From contig JBASRE010000045.1 in NCBI GenBank assembly GCA_049273695.1, positions 33,352-97,351 on the forward strand: a DNA stretch of 64,000 bases. The letters are read 5' to 3'. Source of the stretch: UBA11740 sp049273695 (GTDB taxonomy: Bacteria > Acidobacteriota > Blastocatellia > Pyrinomonadales > Pyrinomonadaceae). The position numbers were made by a program, and so were the translations under genes. The notes under the pieces are model-generated. The model had not been told where the DNA came from and did no database searches. It was given only the letters and a program-made list of their open reading frames with translations. The number at the start of each line of letters is the position of its first letter. Position 1 is the first letter of the stretch. Positions 16,676 to 23,549 of this stretch are shown here, piece after piece.

Positions 16676-17785
16676 TCAGACGTTGAACCAGGGAGTTACC
16701 CAAACGTACTTGATCGTAAATACCAACCTCAGAATCAGTTTTACCGGCATCGCCAGCAGCACGGTCACGGCGAAAAACTGAAACGTCATGTATTGAAGCA
16801 ACGTGGTGTTGGCGAGCAGCTTGCGCTCGAATTCGCCGGACACGGTGGCCCAATGTTTTAGCGCGGTCCAGGACTTCAGGTACCGCAGCCTGAACGGCGC
16901 CCGCATCATCCACCAATGGAAGAACAGTCCGCCGACGATGAAGAATCCGCCGACGACAATCGCGCCGAAGATTGCTTTCCATGGATAAGCATTCAAAAAC
17001 GGCAAACCCCAGCCCGCAATAATCTCGTGCAGGTCACGATTGCGATCGAAGACTACCGTGTTGTGGTCCCAGGTCTGGCCCGGCCAGAACCAAATCCAGC
17101 CCGGCCCGCGAATGAAAGTGCCGATGAAAATCAGAACGATCCACGTCAGAAAGCCGACGCCGAACATCCAGATGGCAAATCGTCTTTGTCTGAACGTGTA
17201 ATAGCCGTTGCCGAGCGGATTCGAATCGACGTACGGAAAAACCATCAGGCCGATCATGATGAGCGAGGGCATCACCACACCCGCGATCCACGGGTCGAAA
17301 TAGACGAGCATCTCCTGCAACCCGAGGAAGTACCACGGCGCCTTCGACGGATTCATCGTCAGGTTTGGATTGGCCGGCTCTTCAAGCGGCGCGTTCAGCG
17401 TAATCGACCAGACATAGAGAATGACCGTAACAATAACGGCAGCAAGAAACTCGATGCGCACGAGATAAGGCCAGACGTGCAGCTCTTTCGCCCAACCCGG
17501 CCGCCACGGTTCAGCTTTGCGATGATGTGTTTTCGCTAGTTTCGGATCCGCTTCGAGGCGATTAATTAACTGGTCGTTCGTGACCGCCTGTTTGACGCCG
17601 AGCCAGGTGAAGAACGGCACGAGGAAAAGCATCGCCACGATGGGCACGTTGTCCGGCGCAGAAGTGATCTTCCAAAGCTGGTACCAGTCTTCGACCCACC
17701 AGATGTACAAGCCAACAAGCAAAAGGATCACGACCAAGCCGATGATCTTGTTGCGGCGTGAGTTTGGCTTTGGAGTTTCTTCCAT
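16676..17785 (-). CDS. Cytochrome b C-terminal (subunit IV-like) protein
   Basis: 369 residues from the ATG at 17785 (MEETPKPNSRRNK). The 12 extra residues of the longer frame come from an upstream repeat and are excluded. One N-terminal helix (about 15-33) and a second helix (about 43-65) precede the subunit-IV core: PNLTMNPSKAPWYFLGLQEMLVYFDPW, with APWYFLG taking the place of the PEWY quinol-site motif as in other b6f-like/menaquinol enzymes. Further helices follow (GVVMPSLIMIGLMVFPYVD, FAIWMFGVGFLTWIVLIFIG, and others). It forms the split cytochrome b with the preceding gene. Confidence 0.85.
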   Translation of the reverse strand: MEETPKPNSRRNKIIGLVVILLLVGLYIWWVEDWYQLWKITSAPDNVPIVAMLFLVPFFTWLGVKQAVTNDQLINRLEADPKLAKTHHRKAEPWRPGWAKELHVWPYLVRIEFLAAVIVTVILYVWSITLNAPLEEPANPNLTMNPSKAPWYFLGLQEMLVYFDPWIAGVVMPSLIMIGLMVFPYVDSNPLGNGYYTFRQRRFAIWMFGVGFLTWIVLIFIGTFIRGPGWIWFWPGQTWDHNTVVFDRNRDLHEIIAGWGLPFLNAYPWKAIFGAIVVGGFFIVGGLFFHWWMMRAPFRLRYLKSWTALKHWATVSGEFERKLLANTTLLQYMTFQFFAVTVLLAMPVKLILRLVFTIKYVWVTPWFNV

Positions 17786-17791
17786 TGAAAA

Positions 17792-17839
17792 GTAGCGCAA
17801 GTTGTTAACTTGCGCGCGCAACTTAGCAAGTTGCGCTAC
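17792..17839. repeat. Family-D inverted repeat (GTAGCGCAAGTT)
   Basis: GTAGCGCAAGTTGTTAACTT and then GCGCGCAACTTAGCAAGTTGCGCTAC form nested palindromes occupying almost the whole gap between cytochrome b and the subunit-IV-like gene. A related, longer copy lies at 26759-26843 in the ccm cluster. Confidence 0.8.
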
Positions 17840-17841
17840 AA

Positions 17842-18765
17842 CTACTTCTTCTTTACTGCTTTCATTTCCGACTCGAGCATCATCGGCGCCGGGCCGCTGA
17901 TCCCGCCGTCCTTACGTATGCGCCAGAAATGGACGGCCATGAATATCGACGCGACGAGGGGAATACCGATGCAGTGCCAGATGTAGGCGCGCAGCAACGC
18001 GTTCGAATCCACGATCGATCCGCCCAGCAATCCGAACCGCACGTCGTTGTATGGCGTCAGTCCGAGCTGCGGGCCAAATGGCCCTTCACTTCCCAACATC
18101 GGCGTCGCGCGCGCCATGTTCGTTCCCACCGTCACCGCCCAGAATCCGAGTTGATCGTCAGGCAGCAAGTAACCTGTGAACGAGAGCAGAAGCGTCAGCA
18201 CGAGCAGCACGACCCCGACGCACCAGTTGAACTCTCGCGGCTTTTTGTATGAGCCGGTCAGCACCACGCGGAACATGTGCAACCAGGTCGTGATGACCAT
18301 CAGGTGCGCGGCCCAACGATGCATGTTGCGCAAGAGCTTTCCGAACGGCACGTCGTGTTCGAGATACAGAATGTCCTGAAACGCCTGAATCTTCTGCGGA
18401 TGGTAATAAAACATCAACAGCACGCCGGTGAACGTCAGCACGATGAACAGGTAGAACGTGATCCCGCCCATCCCCCACGTGAACCCATAACGCACCGCGT
18501 CGCGATTGATCTTTGCCGGATGCAGGTGAAGAAAGACATTCGAAAGGATCGCCAGCGAACGATTGCGCGGATCGGAACGTTCGTGCGAGACACGAAAGAT
18601 CGATTTCCACACCTGAGTCTGCTGCGGGTCTTTGTATTCCTTCGCTTCTTCCAGCGCGCGATCCTTCAAAGCAACGGCCGAATCCTTCGCGCGCGTCACC
18701 AAACCGGCGTTGCTCTTCTCGCCAGTTAGCTGCTTCGGTTCTTGTGCGTCTTTCGGCTCGTCCAT
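17842..18765 (-). CDS. Cytochrome b, N-terminal (b6-like)
   Basis: 307 residues. After an ~80-residue polar N-terminal extension there are four membrane helices with the two haem b ligand pairs: the GKLLRNMHRWAAHLMVITTWLHMFR helix and the LLRAYIWHCIGIPLVASIFMAVHFWRIRK helix. GYLLPDDQLGFWAVTVGTNM is the Qo-side segment. With its separate subunit IV it makes a split, b6f-type cytochrome b. It transfers electrons from quinol to the Rieske protein and low-potential chain. It is 22 bases after the Rieske gene. Confidence 0.92.
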   Translation of the reverse strand: MDEPKDAQEPKQLTGEKSNAGLVTRAKDSAVALKDRALEEAKEYKDPQQTQVWKSIFRVSHERSDPRNRSLAILSNVFLHLHPAKINRDAVRYGFTWGMGGITFYLFIVLTFTGVLLMFYYHPQKIQAFQDILYLEHDVPFGKLLRNMHRWAAHLMVITTWLHMFRVVLTGSYKKPREFNWCVGVVLLVLTLLLSFTGYLLPDDQLGFWAVTVGTNMARATPMLGSEGPFGPQLGLTPYNDVRFGLLGGSIVDSNALLRAYIWHCIGIPLVASIFMAVHFWRIRKDGGISGPAPMMLESEMKAVKKK

Positions 18766-18787
18766 ACTTCGTTACCGCAACCCTGAC

Positions 18788-19411
18788 TTAAAGCGGAATG
18801 TAAGCGCCTTCGTCGTTAAAGTGATTCACGCCGCCTTTCTCCCAAAGGTAAAGGCGACTCTTGTTCACCACGATCTGTCCTTCAGCATCCAGCTCTACGT
18901 GCGCGCGATCCATCGGGCGGGGCGCGGGACCCTCGAAGTTAATAGCTTCAACGTCGTAGCCGCTGCCGTGGCAGGGACACTTGAATTTGTTCTCGCTTGC
19001 TTTCCAGTCCGGTGTACAACCCAAATGGGTGCAAACCGCATTAATCACGAACAGTCGATCCGATGTCTTTGTCACCCAGACGCGATACTGTTGCTGCCAC
19101 TTGGTATCGACGCCGAGCGCATAGTCGCCGGGAAAGCCGATCTTGAAAGTGCTGGATGGTTCAGTGATTGACCGCGGCAGGAAAAACCGCACGAACATCA
19201 GAAAGCAGGTCGTCAAGAACCCGGCGACGCTGTACCAGACAATCCGGCGACGAGTTTTGTTGACGGGAGGTTCCGACGTCGATTCGACGACCGCCGGTTT
19301 AGCTGCGGCCTTTGCGACAGGTGTCGCGGCCCCGCGTGCCGGCGGCGGCATTGGGGGTCCGGCGGGTTTCTCAGGTACCGCTATAGATTCGGTGTTTGGA
19401 TTTGTATCCAC
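18788..19411 (-). CDS. Rieske iron-sulphur protein
   Basis: 207 residues. A Pro/Ala-rich N-terminus (1-53) precedes one membrane helix (about 56-78). The 2Fe-2S site is complete: CTHLGC (Cys127, His129, Cys132) and CPCHGSGY (Cys145, Cys147, His148). C-terminal GPAPRPMDRAHVELDAEGQIVV is typical. It is the first gene of the minus-strand respiratory run, so expression of the bc-type complex and perhaps the oxidase begins in the divergent gap upstream. Confidence 0.95.
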   Translation of the reverse strand: MDTNPNTESIAVPEKPAGPPMPPPARGAATPVAKAAAKPAVVESTSEPPVNKTRRRIVWYSVAGFLTTCFLMFVRFFLPRSITEPSSTFKIGFPGDYALGVDTKWQQQYRVWVTKTSDRLFVINAVCTHLGCTPDWKASENKFKCPCHGSGYDVEAINFEGPAPRPMDRAHVELDAEGQIVVNKSRLYLWEKGGVNHFNDEGAYIPL

Positions 19412-19713
19412 TCCGACGATCTATCCTTGAGAGTCACGGATTCGGAAAATTAACAGTTACCTAACAGTTACACACTGGGGCCGTCGAGGATTGCGACAAA
19501 CTATACAATCCCCCGCGACACAGGGACCAGGAATCTCTGCGAAAACGATTGCAGTGTGTTCACTAGAAGAGCACCGCGCCAAAATAAAAGTATAAACTGG
19601 CTGCGACAGCGCAAAGTTATACATCGTTTTTGACAGAATTGGCAAGAGAATATTGAAGTCCTGGTGCGCAGACGGCTCGTCCGCTGTTCTGCAAAACTAC
19701 GGAAGCGGCAACA
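19412..19713. promoter_or_regulatory. Divergent control region between respiratory and ccm operons
   Basis: 302 bases without a credible gene; small frames here have no family features. It is the only place where both large operons can start. On the plus strand TTGACA (19630-19635) is a perfect -35 box about 80 bases before the glutaredoxin start, but the -10 at the right distance is poor. On the minus strand TATACT with a T-rich flank lies near 19583-19592. Shared control of oxidase and cytochrome maturation would be sensible but is inferred from layout. Confidence 0.45.
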
Positions 19714-19968
19714 GTGAACGTGAGAGTTCCAGTCATCCTGTACAGCAAGCCCGGCTGCCATCTTTGTGAGTTGATGAAGAAAGAGATGGCGAATGCCGAC
19801 TGTGCCGCGCTGTACGAACTCGAGGAGATTAATATAGAGGACAACGCCGAACTGTTTGCGCGTTACCGCCATGACATCCCTGTCCTGATGATCGACGGCG
19901 TGGAAGCCTTCCGGCATCGGCTGACGGCTGATTCCTTCCGTGACTGTATAAAGAAGCGCGCCCGGTGA
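19714..19968 (+). CDS. Glutaredoxin-like (DUF836) thiol protein
   Basis: 84 residues from a GTG start. Thioredoxin fold with the redox motif YSKPGCHLCELMKKEM (CHLC), NIEDNAELFARYRHDIPVLMIDG (cis-Pro IPV) and a short C-terminal helix. DUF836/glutaredoxin-like proteins of this size are cytoplasmic. As first gene of the ccm cluster it may take part in thiol handling for cytochrome assembly (inference). No signal peptide. Confidence 0.8.
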   Translation: MNVRVPVILYSKPGCHLCELMKKEMANADCAALYELEEINIEDNAELFARYRHDIPVLMIDGVEAFRHRLTADSFRDCIKKRAR

Positions 19969-20007
19969 GATATGGGTCGCGTGTTAAGATGGCCGCTCGC
20001 AAAAGCG

Positions 20008-20087
20008 TGTCAGTACGGGGAGCGGTAGCGACCCGATCGAGACTCAACTTGATGTAGATCCCGTCGCTACCGCTCCGGGTACTGACA
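20008..20087. repeat. Inverted repeat of TGTCAGTAC-GGAGCGGTAGCGAC type
   Basis: TGTCAGTACGGGGAGCGGTA continuing GCGACC, then GTCGCTACCGCTCC and GGGTACTGACA on the right: arms of about 26 bases enclosing a 24-base loop. It fills the gap before ccmA. It is a distinct stem family from A-D. Confidence 0.8.
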
Positions 20088-20102
20088 TGTATCCTCGACC
20101 AA

Positions 20103-20762
20103 ATGTTAGAAGCGCGCAACCTGACATGTGTCCGTGGCGACCGGCTTCTCTTTCGGGGCGTGAATTTCACGCTCGCGGCGGGCGGGCTGTTGGAACTCCG
20201 CGGGCCCAACGGTGGCGGAAAGACGAGTCTGCTGCGGATTCTCTGCGGCCTGGCGACACCGGCCGACGGCGAAGTGCGCTGGAACGGCACGAACATTCGG
20301 AAACTGCGCGAAGAATATTTCGGGTCGCTGGCGTATGTCGCACATCTGAACGGCGTCAAGGATGAGCTGACCGCCCTTGAGAATTTGCTTGCCGCACGCC
20401 GTGTCGCCGGTCACGAACTAAGCAACGACGAAGGCGAAGCTACGTTGGAACGCGCGGGTCTGATTAATCAACGTCACCTGCCGACGCGCGTTTTATCCGC
20501 CGGCCAGCGTCGGCGGCTGGCATTAGCCCGGTTGCTGGCGTCGCCCGCCAAGCTCTGGCTGCTCGACGAGGTACTCACGTCACTCGACGACTCGGGCGTA
20601 GCTCTGGTTCGTAAACTGATCACCGAACACATCGACGGCGGCGGTCTTGCGATCGTGGCCACGCATCAAGAACTGAACCTGTCGCCGCCGGGTTTGCAGA
20701 CGATTAATCTTGCGAACAGTGCGGACGGGATGGCCGCGCTCCCAGCAGCGCTCACAGGATGA
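20103..20762 (+). CDS. ccmA: Haem exporter ATPase CcmA
   Basis: 219 residues. ABC ATPase of the cytochrome c maturation complex, which drives release of holo-CcmE. Walker A GPNGGGKTSLL (about 38-48), signature LSAGQRRRLALARLL, Walker B KLWLLDEVLTSLD and switch His in ATHQEL. Length matches CcmA. The stop overlaps the ccmB start by four bases (ATGA). Confidence 0.93.
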   Translation: MLEARNLTCVRGDRLLFRGVNFTLAAGGLLELRGPNGGGKTSLLRILCGLATPADGEVRWNGTNIRKLREEYFGSLAYVAHLNGVKDELTALENLLAARRVAGHELSNDEGEATLERAGLINQRHLPTRVLSAGQRRRLALARLLASPAKLWLLDEVLTSLDDSGVALVRKLITEHIDGGGLAIVATHQELNLSPPGLQTINLANSADGMAALPAALTG

Positions 20763-21442
20763 CCGCGCCTTCCACCCTTTCAATGTTTCGATGGGTCGTC
20801 TGGCGCGACCTGCTTCTGGCATGGCGCCGGCGAAGCGATGTCCTGGCGACACTGTTCTTTTTCATTATCGTTGTTAGTTTGTTTCCGCTCGGCATCGGAC
20901 CCGAACAGCAGCTGTTGCGAACGATCGCGCCGGGCGTCGTCTGGGTTGCCGCACTGCTCGCATCGATGCTCGCCCTGGGTCGAACGTTTGGGAATGACTA
21001 TCAGGACGGCACGCTTGAGCAACTCATGCTGACGCCGCAGCCGCTTTACCTGATTGTGCTCGCCAAGGTGCTGGCGCAGTGGCTGGTTTCCGAAGTGCCT
21101 TTGGTTTTAGTCGCGCCCGTGCTTGGACTTCAGTTCGGTCTGTCGCAGAATACGCTCGCGGTGATGACTGTTTCCCTGCTGTTAGGAACGCCGGTGTTGA
21201 GTCTCGTCGGCTCGATCGGGGCCGCGCTGACATTAGGTTTGCGCTCAGCGAACGTTTTGGTGGCGCTGCTCGTGCTGCCGCTTTATATTCCGGTGCTCAT
21301 ATTCGGCGCAGGCGCGATCGAAGCGACCGTCAGCGGCGCAGAGGCGCAACCATACCTATTATTATTAGGAGCAACGCTGGTTCTGGCTTTGACGTTTGCA
21401 CCCTGGGCAACCGCCGCAGCGTTGCGTATATCTGTTGAGTAG
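20759..21442 (+). CDS. ccmB: Haem exporter membrane subunit CcmB
   Basis: 227 residues, six membrane helices. It starts VVWRDLLLAWRRRSDVLATLFFFIIVVSLFPLGIG and contains FGNDYQDGTLEQLMLTPQPLYLIVLAKVLAQWL, both characteristic of CcmB, which partners CcmA. Co-transcribed with ccmA and followed by two family-B palindromes. Confidence 0.93.
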   Translation: MTAPSTLSMFRWVVWRDLLLAWRRRSDVLATLFFFIIVVSLFPLGIGPEQQLLRTIAPGVVWVAALLASMLALGRTFGNDYQDGTLEQLMLTPQPLYLIVLAKVLAQWLVSEVPLVLVAPVLGLQFGLSQNTLAVMTVSLLLGTPVLSLVGSIGAALTLGLRSANVLVALLVLPLYIPVLIFGAGAIEATVSGAEAQPYLLLLGATLVLALTFAPWATAAALRISVE

Positions 21443-21448
21443 GGGTGG

Positions 21449-21496
21449 CACAGACTCCAGTCTGGAATGAAAACGAAACACAGACTAAAGTCTGTG
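21449..21496. repeat. Two family-B palindromes
   Basis: CACAGACTCCAGTCTGG (21449-21465, imperfect) and CACAGACTAAAGTCTGTG (21479-21496) between ccmB and ccmC. Same family and pairing as at 6338-6396. Confidence 0.8.
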
Positions 21497-21506
21497 CCAC
21501 AAGTAA

Positions 21507-22274
21507 ATGAGCAAATCAAGGATCAACTGGTACAAGTACGCGGCGCCCGCCAACTTCTACCCCGTGGCCGGCAAGGTTCTGCCGTGGTTCGCAGGCCTCG
21601 CCATCATTCTCTTCGCGGTCGGCTTGTACATCGGTTTCTTTGTAGCGCCGCCTGATTTTCAGCAGGGCAATTCGTACCGAATCATCTACATTCACGTGCC
21701 AGCCGCGTGGATGGGGATGCTCCTGTACGTTTTGCTGGCGATTTACGCCGCCATCGGTTGGGCTTTCAATGCGCGCCTGGCCTCGATGATGGCGACTGCA
21801 ATCGCGCCGACGGGAGCAATCTTCACGTTCATCGCGCTGGTAACCGGCGCGCTCTGGGGCAGACCCGCGTGGGGCGTCTACTGGGTTTGGGACGCGCGTA
21901 TGACCTCGACTCTGATTCTGATGTTCTTGTACATCGGATTCATTTCGCTGCAATCATCAATAGATGACACGCGGCGGGCCGATCGCGCCGGCGCAGTGCT
22001 GGCGATCGTCGGCGTCATCAACGTGCCCATCATTTATTTTTCAGTGCAGTGGTGGAACACTCTACATCAGGGCGCCACAATTCGTCTCGGCAGCCGGCCA
22101 TCGATGGCGCCCATCATGCTGGCGGCCATGCTAATCATGACCGCCGCTTGCTGGATGTATTCGATCGCCGTTGTGCTGGCGCGCGTGCGCACCATCATTT
22201 TGGAAAGAGAGAGCGAGGCGCCCTGGCTGGCTGAAGCCGCGGCGACGCTACCAGGTAACTATGCAGTGGAATAG
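21507..22274 (+). CDS. ccmC: Haem handling protein CcmC
   Basis: 255 residues, six membrane helices. It loads haem onto CcmE. Contains the periplasmic Trp-rich motif WGRPAWGVYWVWDARMTS and flanking His residues (IIYIHVPAAWMG and WWNTLHQGATI). Highly typical of the CcmC/HemY-like branch. The 3' end overlaps ccmD by 14 bases. Confidence 0.95.
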   Translation: MSKSRINWYKYAAPANFYPVAGKVLPWFAGLAIILFAVGLYIGFFVAPPDFQQGNSYRIIYIHVPAAWMGMLLYVLLAIYAAIGWAFNARLASMMATAIAPTGAIFTFIALVTGALWGRPAWGVYWVWDARMTSTLILMFLYIGFISLQSSIDDTRRADRAGAVLAIVGVINVPIIYFSVQWWNTLHQGATIRLGSRPSMAPIMLAAMLIMTAACWMYSIAVVLARVRTIILERESEAPWLAEAAATLPGNYAVE

Positions 22275-22458
22275 CTTTTCTGAATTTATCTCGATGGGCG
22301 GTTACGGCTTCTTCGTTTGGGGCTCGTATGGCGTGACCTTCGTTCTTCTGGCCGCTGAACTCATCGTGCTGCGGTCACGGAAAAAGCGACTTTCGGAAAA
22401 GGCGGCACTGCGTCGTAAACTCGAAACCCGAAACTCGGAACTCGAAACGGCTTTATAA
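22261..22458 (+). CDS. ccmD: Small haem exporter subunit CcmD
   Basis: 65 residues from the ATG at 22261, overlapping the end of ccmC. One membrane helix with the CcmD-like start FSEFISMGGYGFFVWGSYGVTFVLLAAELIVLRSRKKR and a basic cytoplasmic tail. The tail (KLETRNSELETAL) is encoded by a stretch rich in CGAAACTCG-like repeats and may be a recent extension. CcmD stabilises CcmC-CcmE. Confidence 0.85.
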   Translation: MQWNSFSEFISMGGYGFFVWGSYGVTFVLLAAELIVLRSRKKRLSEKAALRRKLETRNSELETAL

Positions 22459-22462
22459 GATT

Positions 22463-22939
22463 ATGAAGAGACGTCATAAACGAATCATTTTCATCTGTGC
22501 AGCTCTGGCGGCAATCGGTCTGGCAACATTCCTGGTGCTCGGCGCGTTTCGAGAGAACCTGGTCTTCTTCTTCAGTCCAACGCAGGTCGCCGCCAAAGAA
22601 GCTCCCGTCAACAAAACATTTCGCATTGGCGGACTGGTTGGCGAAGGAACGCTAAAACGCGATCCCGACGGGCTTACGGTTCGCTTCACTGTTACCGATA
22701 CCGCGCACAGCATTCCGGTCGTCTACAAAGGAATTCTTCCTGACCTTTTCAAAGAAGGTCGCGGCTGCGTGGCCCAGGGCCGGATGAGCACGGACGGTGT
22801 GTTCTACGCCGATCAAATTATGGCGAAGCACGACGAGAACTACATGCCGCCCGAAGCTGCCGAAGCGCTCGACAAAGCGAAACAGAACGAAAAGATTCAG
22901 CAACACACGAAGGAAGCCGCAAAGACTCTCTCAAAGTAA
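22463..22939 (+). CDS. ccmE: Haem chaperone CcmE
   Basis: 158 residues. N-terminal membrane anchor (about 8-28), an OB-fold (RIGGLVGEGTLKRDPDGLTVRFTVTD... VVYKGILPDLFKEGRGCVAQGRM) and the haem-binding HDENYMPPE, whose His binds haem covalently and whose Tyr is conserved. Starts four bases after ccmD. The C-terminal 25 residues are charged and coiled. Confidence 0.95.
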   Translation: MKRRHKRIIFICAALAAIGLATFLVLGAFRENLVFFFSPTQVAAKEAPVNKTFRIGGLVGEGTLKRDPDGLTVRFTVTDTAHSIPVVYKGILPDLFKEGRGCVAQGRMSTDGVFYADQIMAKHDENYMPPEAAEALDKAKQNEKIQQHTKEAAKTLSK

Positions 22940-22947
22940 TCTACGAC

Positions 22948-23166
22948 ATGCCCCTCCATGTCTATCGGAGTATTTACGAATCCGGATCGATCCCAGCGGA
23001 ATGGAAGCCCATCAGAGGTGGTACAATCAAGTACCGAATCCGGAACACTGCTTTACGGGGCTACCTCCGACAGTTGTTACCGGGCAAATGGCAAAAAGTG
23101 ATGAAGGCGGGAAATATTCGAGAGGTGCACTACCTGAACACAATTCTGGGCGGGTCGCCGGAGTGA
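22948..23166 (+). CDS. Unrecognised small protein inserted in ccm cluster
   Basis: 72 residues, basic, no signal or helix spanning a membrane: MPLHVYRSIYESGSIPAEWK then IRGGTIKYRIRNTALRGYL and REVHYLNTILGGSPE. It starts 8 bases after ccmE and ends 21 bases before the next small ORF. It has no known role in cytochrome maturation. The base composition is lower in GC than the flanking ccm genes in the 3' part. I do not recognise it. Confidence 0.5.
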   Translation: MPLHVYRSIYESGSIPAEWKPIRGGTIKYRIRNTALRGYLRQLLPGKWQKVMKAGNIREVHYLNTILGGSPE

Positions 23167-23187
23167 AATTTTTCCCGTTCCAAATCG

Positions 23188-23538
23188 ATGAATAATAAGG
23201 TTAGTTTAAAAACAGTTCTTTCCGGACGGGGACGAACGGCCAGCCAAAGGCTAGCGCTCTTCGCTTGGCTGAATCTCGGAATTGTTGAGTCAATGAGTAA
23301 AGGTTTATTGACCGCCGAAGAAGCCGTGCGAATCTTCTTTCATGCCGAGAATGCCCTGTTCGTGCACCGCAATCTTCGGGTCGAGACCGCCGAAGAAATC
23401 ATGAGCCGAGGTGTGCAACTGCCCGATTTATTTGATGTCTTGCCACCAAAACAAGCCCGCGCCGAGTTTCAGAAAGAGTTGCGCAAGATGCGTGCTCTTA
23501 GTTTGGGTATTCTCGAACGAAAGCAACTAGCCGCCTAA
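23188..23538 (+). CDS. Unrecognised small cytoplasmic protein inserted in ccm cluster
   Basis: 116 residues, mostly helical: RTASQRLALFAWLNLGIVESMSKGLLTAEEAVRIFFHAENALFVHRNLRVETAEEIMSRGVQL, then an ELRKMRALSLGILERKQLAA tail. It has no membrane helix or Cys pair. It lies 11 bases before ccmF. With the preceding 72-residue ORF it forms a two-gene insertion in an otherwise standard ccm order. A toxin-antitoxin-type pair is possible but nothing in the sequence proves it. Confidence 0.6.
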   Translation: MNNKVSLKTVLSGRGRTASQRLALFAWLNLGIVESMSKGLLTAEEAVRIFFHAENALFVHRNLRVETAEEIMSRGVQLPDLFDVLPPKQARAEFQKELRKMRALSLGILERKQLAA

Positions 23539-23549
23539 GCTGTACCTGA

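Noticed and set aside
16916..17539. Plus-strand ORF of 207 residues
   Set aside because: Antisense to the subunit-IV-like gene; low-complexity charged composition.
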